A DNA stretch of 64,000 bases from Blastococcus sp. TBT05-19 (GTDB lineage: Bacteria > Actinomycetota > Actinomycetes > Mycobacteriales > Geodermatophilaceae): NCBI RefSeq assembly GCF_003319095.1, contig NZ_QOHI01000003.1, positions 186,001 to 250,000 of the forward strand, in the 5' to 3' direction. The notes under the pieces are model-generated. The model had not been told where the DNA came from, searched no databases, and worked only from the letters and a program-made list of their open reading frames with translations. The translations under genes and the position numbers were made by a program. Below are positions 36,999 through 47,172 of the stretch, piece by piece; positions within the stretch are counted from its first letter, which is position 1; the number at the start of each line of letters is the position of its first letter.

Positions 36999-37333
36999 CG
37001 TCGCCGGGGACCGCTGCCGGGGACGCCGACGCCATCGCCGCGGCCACGCTCACCGCCCCGGCCGTCGCCGGCCTGCACACCGGAGGCGTCACCCAGATCG
37101 CCACCTACCTGCCCGGTCGCCGGGTAGAGGGTGTGCGCATCGGCGACGACCGGGTGCAGGTCTCCGTCGTCGCCGTGCACGGCGTCCCCCTCATCGCCGT
37201 CGCCGAGCAGGTCCGCGAGCGCGTGGTCCCGCTGGCCGGCGGCCTGCCCGTCGACGTCCACGTCGGTGACGTCCAGCTGCCCCTGGAGGAGCAGCTGGCG
37301 CTCCCGCCCGCCGACGCCGACCAGCTCGGCTGA
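36995..37333 (+). CDS. Small Asp23-like protein
   Basis: The 112-residue protein starts with a GTG overlapping the previous stop (GTGA). The segment VEGVRIGDDRVQVSVVAVHG, then VAEQVRERVVPLAGGLPVDVHVGDVQ, follows the strand-strand-helix-strand plan of Asp23 proteins but is shorter and diverged. It may be a partner of the full-length copies (inference). Confidence 0.7.
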   Translation: MTSPGTAAGDADAIAAATLTAPAVAGLHTGGVTQIATYLPGRRVEGVRIGDDRVQVSVVAVHGVPLIAVAEQVRERVVPLAGGLPVDVHVGDVQLPLEEQLALPPADADQLG

Positions 37334-37341
37334 GGCGATCC

Positions 37342-37599
37342 GTGTCCCTCGATCGGGAGCAGCGGCGCCTCCGCCGGGCGGCCATCCGCAGGCACCACCC
37401 CGATGCCGGCGGCTCCGCCACCGACCTGCTCGCCGCCCTGGCCACCTTCGCCGGTGGCCGGGGCGGACCGGCGACGTCGTCGTCCCAGGGCGCTGGCCCC
37501 GAGGTCCGGTTCGTACGCCGGCCGACGGGTCTGCAGAGGCTGCTGCTCCTGGTCCGGACCCGCAGCACCCGCTCCTCCCGCCCACGCCGCGTGGTGTGA
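37342..37599 (+). CDS. Basic 85-residue protein with an HPD motif
   Basis: The protein starts with GTG eight bases after the preceding stop. The N-terminal RRLRRAAIRRHHPDAGGSAT, then DLLAALATF, resembles helix II, the HPD loop and helix III of a J domain, with HPD at residues 19-21, but far too short for a full J domain. The C-terminal half is Arg/Ser-rich. Role in the cluster is unknown. Coding is supported by its close fit between neighbours. Confidence 0.55.
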   Translation: MSLDREQRRLRRAAIRRHHPDAGGSATDLLAALATFAGGRGGPATSSSQGAGPEVRFVRRPTGLQRLLLLVRTRSTRSSRPRRVV

Positions 37600-37645
37600 G
37601 CGTCCTCCCGTCCAGCTCCGCTCCTCACTCCTCTCGGAGGTTGCC

Positions 37646-37831
37646 ATGCCCCCCACCGTGGTGGGTCTGTTCACCGGGCTGCTGCTCGGTATCGCCTGGG
37701 TCGTCGGCGGGTTCGACGCCTTCGTCGGGACCGCCGTCCTCGGCGTGATCGGGTTCCTCGTCGGCAAGGTGGTGTCCGGCCAGCTCGACCTCATCCCCTA
37801 CCTCGGTGGCGGCGGCCGGAGCTCCCGATGA
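37646..37831 (+). CDS. Small integral membrane protein (DUF2273-like)
   Basis: The 61-residue protein has two hydrophobic segments (about 4-23 and 27-44) with glycine-rich turns and a short polar tail. Such proteins are regular members of Asp23/AmaP operons. The ATG follows CGGAGG at a spacing of five and the stop overlaps the next ATG (ATGA). Confidence 0.7.
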   Translation: MPPTVVGLFTGLLLGIAWVVGGFDAFVGTAVLGVIGFLVGKVVSGQLDLIPYLGGGGRSSR

Positions 37832-38232
37832 GCACCGCCGTGTCCGCAGCCGAGCCGGACGCCGCGACCGACGACCCGGGAGAGCGCGGCACGCTGACGC
37901 TCGCCGACCGGGTGGTCGAGCGCGTCGCCGGTTACGCCGCGACCCAGGTGCCGGGGGCGGCCGCCGCACCCCGCCGTGTCCTGGGGATCAGCGTCGGCGA
38001 TGCGCGGCCCGACTCCGAGGCATCCGTGCGCGCCCGGGTCGATGGCGGGACCGCGACCGTGGAGGCGACCATCGCCGTCTCCTGGCCCGCGTCTGTCCGC
38101 GCGGTCACCGAGCAGCTTCGCGAACGCGTCCGTGCCGACGTCCTGCGGGTGACCGGCGTGCGCGTTGCCCACATCGACGTCGACGTCGTCAGCTTCGCCG
38201 TGCCGGAGTCCCGGCCGCGGCGCGTGCAGTGA
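37828..38232 (+). CDS. Asp23/Gls24 family protein, second copy
   Basis: The 134-residue protein repeats the Asp23 plan: LTLADRVVERVAGYAATQV, SVRARVDGGTATVEATIAV, VRADVLRVTGVRVAHIDVDV. The N-terminus is acidic. It is coupled to the upstream membrane protein by an ATGA overlap. The two full copies in one operon suggest hetero-oligomers. Confidence 0.85.
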   Translation: MSTAVSAAEPDAATDDPGERGTLTLADRVVERVAGYAATQVPGAAAAPRRVLGISVGDARPDSEASVRARVDGGTATVEATIAVSWPASVRAVTEQLRERVRADVLRVTGVRVAHIDVDVVSFAVPESRPRRVQ

Positions 38233-38242
38233 GGAGCGACCC

Positions 38243-38773
38243 GTGCGACTCGTGAACCGCATCCTGGCCACGCTCCTGGCGCTCGCCCTCCTCGGCGGCG
38301 CTGTCATCGCCCTGGTGGAGATCGTCCTCGCCGCGTTCGGACGAGGACCCTGGTTGGTGCCCTACCCCGCCTGGGCCACGTGGTTGTCGGAGCAGACCTT
38401 CGACGCCGGCGTCGTGCGCGCCGTCCTCATCGGGCTGGTCGTGCTCGGCCTGGTCCTGCTGGTCCTGGCCCTGCGCCGTGGCCGGCCGGGCTCGCTGCCG
38501 CTGCCGACGACGACCGAGGGCGTGCGCGTCACCGCTTCCCGCCGGGGGCTGGAGCGCACGCTGACCACCGCCGCGACCCGTCCCGAGGGCATCAGCGCCG
38601 GACGGGTGAAGGCGAGCCGCCGGTCGGCGCGGGTGAAGGTCACCACGAACCTGCGCGAGCCCGGTGACCTGCAGGGTGCCGTGACCAGCTCGGTCTCCGA
38701 CCGGCTCGCCGAGCTGGGGCTCGACGGCACCGTCCGCCCCCGCGTCACCCTCTCCCGGAAGGCCGCCCGATGA
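38243..38773 (+). CDS. Membrane protein of the Asp23 cluster (DUF6286-like)
   Basis: The 176-residue protein has two membrane helices (about 6-28 and 59-79) around a short external loop with PWLVPYPAW. A cytoplasmic domain follows, ending VTSSVSDRLAELGLDGTVRP. Its form resembles AmaP-type anchors and DUF6286 proteins. GTG 38243 follows GAGGAG at a spacing of seven. It overlaps amaP by four bases. Confidence 0.72.
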   Translation: MRLVNRILATLLALALLGGAVIALVEIVLAAFGRGPWLVPYPAWATWLSEQTFDAGVVRAVLIGLVVLGLVLLVLALRRGRPGSLPLPTTTEGVRVTASRRGLERTLTTAATRPEGISAGRVKASRRSARVKVTTNLREPGDLQGAVTSSVSDRLAELGLDGTVRPRVTLSRKAAR

Positions 38774-39339
38774 GCGCCCGCACCGACTCGGTCAACCGCA
38801 GCGTGCTCACGCTGCTGGCCCTGCTCCTGCTCGCCGCGGGCGGGGTGGGTCTGGCGACGAGCTTCGGGGCCTTCGGGAGCGCGCCCGACGTGCTGCCGCA
38901 GGGGCTGCGGGACTTCGCCGCCGACCAGTGGTGGTTCTGGCTCGTCGCGGGTGCCGTCTGCCTGCTGATCGCGCTGCTCGCCCTCAGGTGGCTGCTGGCC
39001 CAGCTCAGCACCGACCGGGTCGGGCAGGTGGACCTGACCAGCGACGAGCGCGACGGCCGGACCGTGGTGCACTCCGGAGCGATCGCCGACGCCGTGGAGA
39101 ACGAGGCGGAGGCGCTGCGCGGGGTGTCGAGTGCCTCGGCGCACCTGCGAGACGAGCGCGGCCGCCGGCTGAGCGTCACGGTGGACCTGACCGACTACGC
39201 CGACATCGCCGAGGTGCGGCGCATCCTGGAGGAGCGGGTCGTCGGCCACGCCCGCCAGGCGCTGGACGACCCGTCGCTGCCCGTCGACATCGAGCTGCGC
39301 CCCGGCCGGTCCCGCTCCGGCGGCCGCGGCCTGCTGTAG
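38770..39339 (+). CDS. amaP: Alkaline shock response membrane anchor protein AmaP
   Basis: The 189-residue protein has two hydrophobic helices (about 11-31 and 55-77), then a cytoplasmic domain AIADAVENEAEALRGVSSAS and LSVTVDLTDYADIAEVRRILEE, the AmaP pattern. In Firmicutes AmaP anchors Asp23 at the membrane. It is the last gene of the cluster and is followed by a strong terminator. Confidence 0.8.
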   Translation: MSARTDSVNRSVLTLLALLLLAAGGVGLATSFGAFGSAPDVLPQGLRDFAADQWWFWLVAGAVCLLIALLALRWLLAQLSTDRVGQVDLTSDERDGRTVVHSGAIADAVENEAEALRGVSSASAHLRDERGRRLSVTVDLTDYADIAEVRRILEERVVGHARQALDDPSLPVDIELRPGRSRSGGRGLL

Positions 39340-39351
39340 CGACCGAGCGCA

Positions 39352-39393
39352 CGCTGAGGGCCCCTTCCCGACCACGGGAAGGGGCCCTCAGCG
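39352..39393 (+). terminator. Terminator after the Asp23/AmaP cluster
   Basis: Arms 39352-39369 and 39376-39393 are perfectly complementary over 18 bases, and TCTTGATC follows. The remaining 155 bases to the DUF5319 stop show nothing else. Confidence 0.8.
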
Positions 39394-39548
39394 CGTCTTG
39401 ATCAAGCCGGGGCTCGTGAAGCCGGGGACGCGGTCCGTCCTATCGCGCCGAGCGGGCCCCGGAGGGGTCCGCGCAGGCGCGATGCACACGCTCGGCGCAG
39501 CAGGGGAACGGCACCTGGCCGCGGTGCGATCCGGAGGATCGCAGTGTT

Positions 39549-39947
39549 CTAGTCGTCGCGGGCGTGCCGGCCGGTGCGCCGGCCGCTGGGCTCGTCGCGC
39601 TCGGCCAGGGTCGCGATGCCGTCGGCGTAGCCGCTGGCGTAGTCCCAGCTGACGTAGTCGTCGGGGTTGGGCTCGAACGGCGGCTCGTGCCGGCCGGTCT
39701 GGCCCTCCTCGAGCAGCTGGCGCAGGTTGGCCTGCATCAGCGCCCAGTCGACGTGGTGCTCTTCCTCGCAGTCGGGGCAGTCCACGACGATGCCCTTGAT
39801 GCCCGTCGGCTCCAGGAGCGTGCGGAAGACCTCGAGCTCCGCGAGGTCGTCGAGCACCCCCGCGCGCTCCTCCATCGTGAGCGGTGGGGGAGCGGGACGG
39901 TCGGTGGAACCGAAGTCCGGCCCGAAGGCGTCGTCGAACGGGGACAC
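39549..39947 (-). CDS. DUF5319 protein
   Basis: The 132-residue acidic protein has EPTGIKGIVVDCPDCEEEHHVDW with a CxxC that could bind metal, and NPDDYVSWDYASGYADG near the C-terminus. It matches the actinobacterial DUF5319 family found beside guaB. Function is unknown. The GTG at 39947 lies six bases after TACCGT; another GTG two codons earlier would leave no gap to that hexamer. Confidence 0.8.
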   Translation of the reverse strand: MSPFDDAFGPDFGSTDRPAPPPLTMEERAGVLDDLAELEVFRTLLEPTGIKGIVVDCPDCEEEHHVDWALMQANLRQLLEEGQTGRHEPPFEPNPDDYVSWDYASGYADGIATLAERDEPSGRRTGRHARDD

Positions 39948-39953
39948 GGTCAC

Positions 39954-39959
39954 ACGGTA
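39954..39959 (-). promoter_or_regulatory. -10 hexamer for the leaderless DUF5319 gene
   Basis: TACCGT on the minus strand lies six bases before the GTG at 39947. Confidence 0.45.
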
Positions 39960-39960
39960 G

Positions 39961-41674
<1,714 letters not shown>

Positions 41675-41685
<11 letters not shown>

Positions 41686-42802
41686 TGACACCGTCGAGAT
41701 CGGGCTGAACCGCTTCGCCCGCCGCGGCTACGACCTGGACGAGGTCTCCATCGTCCCGTCCCGCCGCACCCGGGACGTCGACGACGTCTCGACCGCCTGG
41801 CAGATCGACGCCTTCCGGTTCGACATCCCGCTGATCACCAGCCCGAGCGACGCCGTCGTCAGCCCGGCCACCGCGATCGCCGTCGGCCAGGCAGGCGGGC
41901 TCGGTGTGCTCAACGGCGAGGGTCTGTGGACCCGCTACGAGGACCCGGCGCCGGTCTACCGCGAGATCGCCGCGGCCGCCGCCGCCGGCGCCCCGCCGGT
42001 CGCCCTGCTGCAGAAGGTCTACGCCGAGCCGGTGAAGGCCGACCTGATCACCGCGCGGATCAAGGAGATGAGCGAGGCCGGGGTGACCACGGCCATCCGG
42101 GTCTCCCCGCAGCACACCCAGCAGCTGGCGCCCGCGGCACTGTCCGCGGGCGTGGACCTGCTCGTCATCCAGGGCACGATCGTCTCGGCCGAGCACGTGA
42201 CGTCGAACGGTGACGCGCTGAACCTCAAGGAGTTCATCGCCGACCTCGACGTCCCGGTCATCGTCGGCGGGGCCGCGAACTACACCACCGCGCTGCACCT
42301 GATGCGCACCGGAGCGGCCGGCGTCATCGTCGGCGTCGGTGCCGACACCTACTCGACGACCGACGCCGTCATGGGCATCCGGGTGCCGCTGGCCAGCGCG
42401 ATCGCCGACGCCGCCGCGGCCCGCCGCGACTACCTCGACGAGACCGGCGGCCGGTACGTGCACGTCATCGCCAACGGGGCGATCGAGACCAGCGGCGCCA
42501 TCGCCCGCGCGCTGGCCTGCGGCGCCGACGCCGTCCAGCTGGGGGAGCCGCTGCGGATCGCCGCGGAGGCTCCCGCCGGTGGCGTGTGGTGGGACTCGGT
42601 GGCCGCGCACCCGCGGCTGCCGCGCGGTGCCACCTCCGCGCCGGTCGAGCCCGCCGGCTCGCTCGCGGACGTGCTGGGCGGCGCCGCGGAGTCCGCCGAC
42701 GGCCGCACCAACCTGTTCGGCGCCCTGGCCCGCACGATGGCGAAGACCGGCTACCGGGACCTCAAGGAGTTCCAGCGCGTCGACCTCGTGATCGGCGGCT
42801 GA
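41675..42802 (+). CDS. guaB3: GuaB3 family IMP dehydrogenase-related protein
   Basis: The 375-residue protein follows the IMPDH barrel without CBS domains. It opens [20 protein letters not shown] and includes [22 protein letters not shown] and [21 protein letters not shown]. The catalytic Cys loop of true IMPDH is replaced by ADTYSTT, as in the actinobacterial GuaB3 family. Family members have been linked to purine salvage chemistry, but I cannot confirm activity from sequence. It sits between guaB and guaA. Confidence 0.9.
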
Positions 42803-42810
42803 CCCGCGTC

Positions 42811-44379
42811 ATGGTCATGGACTTCCCGACCGTCCTCGTCGTCGACTTCGGCGCCCAGTACGCCCAGCTCATCGCCCGGCGGATCCGGGAGGCCGGCGTC
42901 TACTCCGAGCTCGTCTCCTCGGAGGTGCCGGTCGCCGACATCCTCGCCCGCAAGCCGGCCGCGATCGTGCTCTCCGGTGGGCCGTCGAGCGTCTATGCGC
43001 CGGGCGCCCCGAAGGTGGACCCGACGCTGTTCGAGGCGGGCGTCCCGGCCTTCGGCATCTGCTACGGCTTCCAGGCGATGGCCGACTCGCTCGGTGGCAC
43101 GGTGGCCCGCACCGGCGACCGCGAGTACGGCGGCACCCCGCTGACCGTCACGACCGAGGGGCGGCTGTTCGGTTCGCTCCCCGTCGAGCAGAACGTCTGG
43201 ATGAGCCACGGCGACGCCGTCAGCGAGGCGCCCCCCGGGTTCACGGTCACCGCCACCTCCACCGGCGCCCCGGTCGCGGCCTTCGAGGACGTCGACCGCA
43301 AGCTCGCCGGCGTGCAGTTCCACCCCGAGGTGAAGCACACCGCGCACGGGCAGACGGTGCTCGAGCACTTCCTGTTCGAGATCGCGGGCCTGGAGCGCTC
43401 CTGGACGATGAGCAACGTCGTCGACGAGCAGGTCGCGCTGATCCGCGAGCAGATCGGCGACCGCCGGGCGATCTGCGGCCTCTCCGGCGGCGTGGACTCC
43501 GCCGTGGCGGCCGCGCTGGTGCAGCGGGCCATCGGCGACAAGCTCACCTGCGTCTACGTCGACCACGGGCTGATGCGCGAGGGCGAGACCGAGCAGATCG
43601 AGCGGGACTTCGTCGCCGTCACCGGCGCGGACCTGCGGGTCGTCGACGCCAGCGAGCAGTTCCTCTCCGCGCTCGCCGGGGTCAGCGACCCGGAGCAGAA
43701 GCGGAAGATCATCGGCCGCGAGTTCATCCGGGTGTTCGAGCAGGCGGCCCTCGACGTCGTCGCCGACGCCCAGGCGCACGGCGAGACCGTCGACTTCCTC
43801 GTGCAGGGGACGCTGTACCCCGACGTCGTCGAGTCCGGCGGCGGCACCGGGACGGCGAACATCAAGAGTCATCACAACGTCGGTGGGCTTCCCGAGGACC
43901 TGCAGTTCACCCTCGTCGAGCCGCTGCGCACGCTGTTCAAGGACGAGGTGCGCGAGGTCGGCCGGCAGCTCGGCCTGCCCGACACCCTCGTGCAGCGCCA
44001 GCCGTTCCCCGGCCCCGGGCTGGGCATCCGCATCGTCGGCGAGGTCACCCGCGAGCGGCTCGACGTGCTCCGCAAGGCCGACGCGATCGCCCGCCAGGAG
44101 CTCACCGCGGCGAAGCTGGACACCGAGATCTGGCAGTGCCCCGTGGTGCTGCTGGCCGACGTCCGCTCGGTCGGCGTCCAGGGCGACGGGCGCACCTACG
44201 GGCACCCGGTCGTGCTGCGGCCGGTGTCCAGCGAGGACGCCATGACCGCGGACTGGACCCGGCTGCCTTACGACGTGCTGGCGAAGATCTCCACCCGCAT
44301 CACCAACGAGGTGGAAGAGGTCAACCGCGTCGTCCTCGACGTCACGAGCAAGCCGCCGGGCACCATCGAGTGGGAGTAG
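42811..44379 (+). CDS. guaA: GMP synthase (glutamine-hydrolysing)
   Basis: The 522-residue enzyme aminates XMP to GMP. The class I glutaminase domain has nucleophile Cys84 in GICYGFQ and the His-Glu pair in VQFHPEVKH. The ATP pyrophosphatase P-loop is LSGGVDSAV, and the C-terminal dimer domain ends [18 protein letters not shown]. Two ATGs, 42811 and 42817, are possible. It completes guaB-guaB3-guaA. Confidence 0.95.
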   Translation: MVMDFPTVLVVDFGAQYAQLIARRIREAGVYSELVSSEVPVADILARKPAAIVLSGGPSSVYAPGAPKVDPTLFEAGVPAFGICYGFQAMADSLGGTVARTGDREYGGTPLTVTTEGRLFGSLPVEQNVWMSHGDAVSEAPPGFTVTATSTGAPVAAFEDVDRKLAGVQFHPEVKHTAHGQTVLEHFLFEIAGLERSWTMSNVVDEQVALIREQIGDRRAICGLSGGVDSAVAAALVQRAIGDKLTCVYVDHGLMREGETEQIERDFVAVTGADLRVVDASEQFLSALAGVSDPEQKRKIIGREFIRVFEQAALDVVADAQAHGETVDFLVQGTLYPDVVESGGGTGTANIKSHHNVGGLPEDLQFTLVEPLRTLFKDEVREVGRQLGLPDTLVQRQPFPGPGLGIRIVGEVTRERLDVLRKADAIARQELTAAKLDTEIWQCPVVLLADVRSVGVQGDGRTYGHPVVLRPVSSEDAMTADWTRLPYDVLAKISTRITNEVEEVNRVVLDVTSKPPGTIEWE

Positions 44380-44964
44380 GGACCTCCCTAACTCTCAACC
44401 ATCGCCGCGCTGGAACGAGCTCGGTCCAGCAGAATGCACAGCGCTGGCCGACCTCCGGTGCCGCGCCGGCACCCTGCGTGGATCTGTCCCAACGGTGGAG
44501 CGTCTCGCCGCCGCGCGCGGGTACCAGCCGGTGCCTCGAGGGCGGGCTTCCTTCTGCGTCCGCGTGTGCACCTGATCGGTTGATCCCAGCACGAGCGCGA
44601 AGCGGTCATGCAACGGTGGAGACGTGGACACAGTCATCGTCGTCGTCGTGGCAATCGGAGCTGTCGCTGCCGGATTGGCCCAGCTCTACTACTTCTACTC
44701 GAGGAAGTGAGGAGCTGGTTCCTCGACGCCTTGGAGCCGACCAGGTCCGATGGCCATAGAGCGCTGAATTGAGACCGAGAATCTTTGTGTCTCAGCGGCG
44801 GCGCCGACATGTCTGTTCGCCGTCTCGCATTGGCGCGCCGCCGGCGTCGGCGAGTTGCGTCTATCTGCTGATGCCTGCGGATTCACGTTCTCTCACTGGC
44901 CATTTCGGGCGGCCGCAGCCACGCTGACGAGCGGTCCTCCCGGCCATCGCTCGGCATGGGCCGG
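44380..44964. other. 585-base gap of lower GC content
   Basis: No family-recognisable gene is seen on either strand. The stretch is visibly less GC-rich than its surroundings and has mixed third-base composition in all frames. It holds a small hairpin near 44456-44473 (GGTGCCG / CGGCACC), and a 28-codon frame at 44624-44710. It resembles an insertion relic or decayed gene. I checked for a tRNA-like fold and saw none. Confidence 0.5.
44624..44710 (+). CDS. Candidate 28-residue single-pass membrane peptide
   Basis: GTG 44624 opens MDTVIVVVVAIGAVAAGLAQ followed by LYYFYSRK and a stop. The peptide has one strong hydrophobic helix, aromatic interface residues and a positive C-terminus, the layout of small membrane proteins. 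GGTGGA three bases upstream is a weakly placed binding site. Codon use is not typical of the genome, so expression is uncertain. Confidence 0.35.
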   Translation: MDTVIVVVVAIGAVAAGLAQLYYFYSRK

Positions 44965-45735
44965 CTACTTCGTGAACTCCAGCCCGAGGCCGTCGGGGGC
45001 GGTGAGGGTCAGCCGGTCGCGGACGATGCGCACGGTGCCGCCCTGGCGGAGCACGTCGAGCACGTGACCGTCCTGCTCGGCGCCCTCGGGCGGGCACTCC
45101 CCGTCGGCGACGACGTCGGCGGTCGCGAGCCGTTCGTCGGTCACCTGCCAGGTACCGCGCACCGGGCGGCAGCCGGTCGTCCCCTCGAGCGTGCCGTCGG
45201 CCCGGAACTCCAGCTCCGCCGGCCGCAGCGGTGACGACGCCAGCTGCGTGGTGGTCAGCGCCGCGAGCTGCCAGCGGCCGGCCAGGTCGGCGTCCTCGAC
45301 CGGTGGGCGCGGGACCAGGCGCACGTCGACGCCACCGCCGCTGACGAGGAGCTCGCCGCCCTCGCGGCGGAGCCGGACGTCGGACGCGGTCAGCGCGTCC
45401 AGGTAGAGCCGTTCGAGCTCGGCGATGTCGGGGGAGCAACCGATCAGCGACTGGGCCAGCTCCTCGACCACCAGCCGGTCGCCCTCGATCCGGTAGGACT
45501 GCGCGCCGAAGCCGTTGCAGAAGGCCCGTCCGCTCAGCCGCTCGTCGAGGGTCAGCGTGCCGTCGGTGCCCGGCGGGATCGGCACGACTTCGCCGTCCCG
45601 GCGGAGCTCGGTGACCACCCACTCGCCGCGCACGTCGCCCAGCTCCCCGGCCGGTGGGGACCCACCGGTCGCGCCCCCACCGCCGCAGGCGGTCACGGCC
45701 AGGACCACCACCAGCAGCAGCGCGGTCCGCGTCAT
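44965..45735 (-). CDS. Lipoprotein with META-type domains
   Basis: The 256-residue protein has a lipoprotein signal: TRTALLLVVVLAVTAC with the lipobox VTAC at about residues 14-17 and a glycine-rich linker. Two repeats follow that resemble META/HslJ domains: GEWVVTELRRDGEVVPIP with GRAFCNGFGAQSYRIEGDRL, then GRWQLAALTTTQLA with TTGCRPVRGTWQV. META domains occur in outer-surface heat-shock or resistance proteins. ATG 45735 is chosen so the signal sequence is intact. Confidence 0.8.
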   Translation of the reverse strand: MTRTALLLVVVLAVTACGGGGATGGSPPAGELGDVRGEWVVTELRRDGEVVPIPPGTDGTLTLDERLSGRAFCNGFGAQSYRIEGDRLVVEELAQSLIGCSPDIAELERLYLDALTASDVRLRREGGELLVSGGGVDVRLVPRPPVEDADLAGRWQLAALTTTQLASSPLRPAELEFRADGTLEGTTGCRPVRGTWQVTDERLATADVVADGECPPEGAEQDGHVLDVLRQGGTVRIVRDRLTLTAPDGLGLEFTK

Positions 45736-45832
45736 GCCAGCCCAGACGCTCGGCAGCACCGCAGAGTTCCGGACGACGACGGGGCCCGGGGAGCGACTGC
45801 TCCGCGGGCCCCGCCCGCTCCGCCTCCCCGGT

Positions 45833-46129
45833 TCACCGCGTGCGGCGCGACCTCCGCAGTTCCTTCCCCAGCAGCAGGACCCCGGCGGCCACCACGGCGA
45901 TCCAGATGAACCCGCCGTCGGCCAGGAACTCCAGGCGCAGGTCCACGCCGGCCATCGCGGCGACGGCCAGGAGCACGAACAGCAGACCCGGCACCAGGGC
46001 GACCAGGTCGACCGCCCGCCGCGCCGGAGCCGGCTCCGGCCGGTCCTCGGTCGCGAGCGCCTTGACCTCTTCCCACTGCTGCTCCTGCCACGCGGTCGGC
46101 GTGGTCGGGAACTCGCTGTAGTCAGCCAC
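45833..46129 (-). CDS. Small membrane protein downstream of the PspC protein
   Basis: The 98-residue protein has an acidic N-terminus (ADYSEFPTTPTAWQEQQWEE), two membrane helices (about 41-59 and 70-87) and a basic tail KELRRSRRTR. I recognise no enzyme motif. GTG 46129 follows GGAGGTG and overlaps the end of the PspC/LiaF-like gene by eight bases, so they are co-expressed. Confidence 0.75.
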   Translation of the reverse strand: MADYSEFPTTPTAWQEQQWEEVKALATEDRPEPAPARRAVDLVALVPGLLFVLLAVAAMAGVDLRLEFLADGGFIWIAVVAAGVLLLGKELRRSRRTR

Positions 46130-47048
46130 GGGACACCTCCACCTCTCCGACACCGGCCTCGATGTCGATCACGAACTCGAGCTCGTCGTCGTCGGTCCAG
46201 GGCGCGGACCCGGTGCCCGGGAAGGTGCGCGGCCCGTCGACGCTCTCGCCGAAGACGTCGACCTCGCCGAGGCCGTGCTCCACGCTGACGCGCACGTCCG
46301 CGGAGCGGGGCACCACCACCTCGACGTTGCCGATGCCGTGCTCGACATCGATGCGGAGCGGCCCGTCCAGGTCCGCCAGCGGCACGTCGGAGAGGTCGAC
46401 GGTGAGGTCACCGACCCCGCCGCGGTAGGTCTCCTCGACACCCGCGACGGTGCGCGGGGCGAAGGTGCGGTCGCCGACCTGGGCGTCGGTCGGGAACGGC
46501 TCCGTGGCCGCGACGACGACGGCGACCGACAGGACCAGGCCCAGGGCGATCAGCCCGCCGCGGGCCCGGCGACCACCGGTGAACGCGGCCGCCACGAGCC
46601 CGAGCCCGACCAGCAGCAGCGCCGTCCCGAGGAAGCCCACGGCGTCGAGGTCCCAGCCGGTGAACCGGTCGGTCAGCGCCAGGCCGCCCAGCACGATGAG
46701 CAGCACCGCGAGGGTGATGCCGGGCACCGGGGAGCGGGGCGCGGCGGGCTCCTTGGCGCGGACCGCGGGCCGGTCGACGGCGGGGCCGTCCGGGCCGGCG
46801 GGCAGCAGCACCCACAGGAGCAGGTAGACGAGGACGCCCGAGCCCGCCGCGAGGGTCAGGGCCACGAAGCCGACCCGCCAGAGCAGGGCGTCGATGCCGG
46901 TGTACTCGGCGAGCCCGCCGTTCACGCCACCGAGCACCTTGTCGGTGCGGCTGCGGCGCAGCTGGGGGCGGTCGGGCGGACCGGAGCGCGACGGGGGCTG
47001 CCAGGCCGGCGGCTCCACCGTCGTCGGGGGAGGGGGTGCGGAGGTCAT
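46122..47048 (-). CDS. PspC-domain protein with LiaF-like C-terminal domain
   Basis: The 308-residue protein has a proline-rich start, then a PspC domain RRSRTDKVLGGVNGGLAEYTG with helices through about residue 82, further membrane helices to about 180, and an extracytoplasmic beta-rich domain GVGDLTVDLSDV, EHGIGNVEVVVPRSADVRVS, EHGLGEVDVFG. That C-terminal repeat is typical of LiaF/DUF2154 proteins that restrain envelope-stress kinases. It is divergent from a PspC-fused kinase, its likely partner. Confidence 0.83.
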   Translation of the reverse strand: MTSAPPPPTTVEPPAWQPPSRSGPPDRPQLRRSRTDKVLGGVNGGLAEYTGIDALLWRVGFVALTLAAGSGVLVYLLLWVLLPAGPDGPAVDRPAVRAKEPAAPRSPVPGITLAVLLIVLGGLALTDRFTGWDLDAVGFLGTALLLVGLGLVAAAFTGGRRARGGLIALGLVLSVAVVVAATEPFPTDAQVGDRTFAPRTVAGVEETYRGGVGDLTVDLSDVPLADLDGPLRIDVEHGIGNVEVVVPRSADVRVSVEHGLGEVDVFGESVDGPRTFPGTGSAPWTDDDELEFVIDIEAGVGEVEVSRG

Positions 47049-47172
47049 GGCAGCAAGCGTGGCGGTGCCGGCGCCTGGAGACCATCAGGGAAACCCCCGA
47101 ACCGACCCTGGTTCCTCTTCCGGGGTGATCACCGGTGTCGGGCGGCCGCCCGCCGGTGCGACCATCGACACC

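Noticed and set aside
44380-44964. A tRNA or other structured RNA gene in the gap after guaA
   Set aside because: I looked for a T-loop motif and cloverleaf arms and found neither. Only short isolated hairpins are present.
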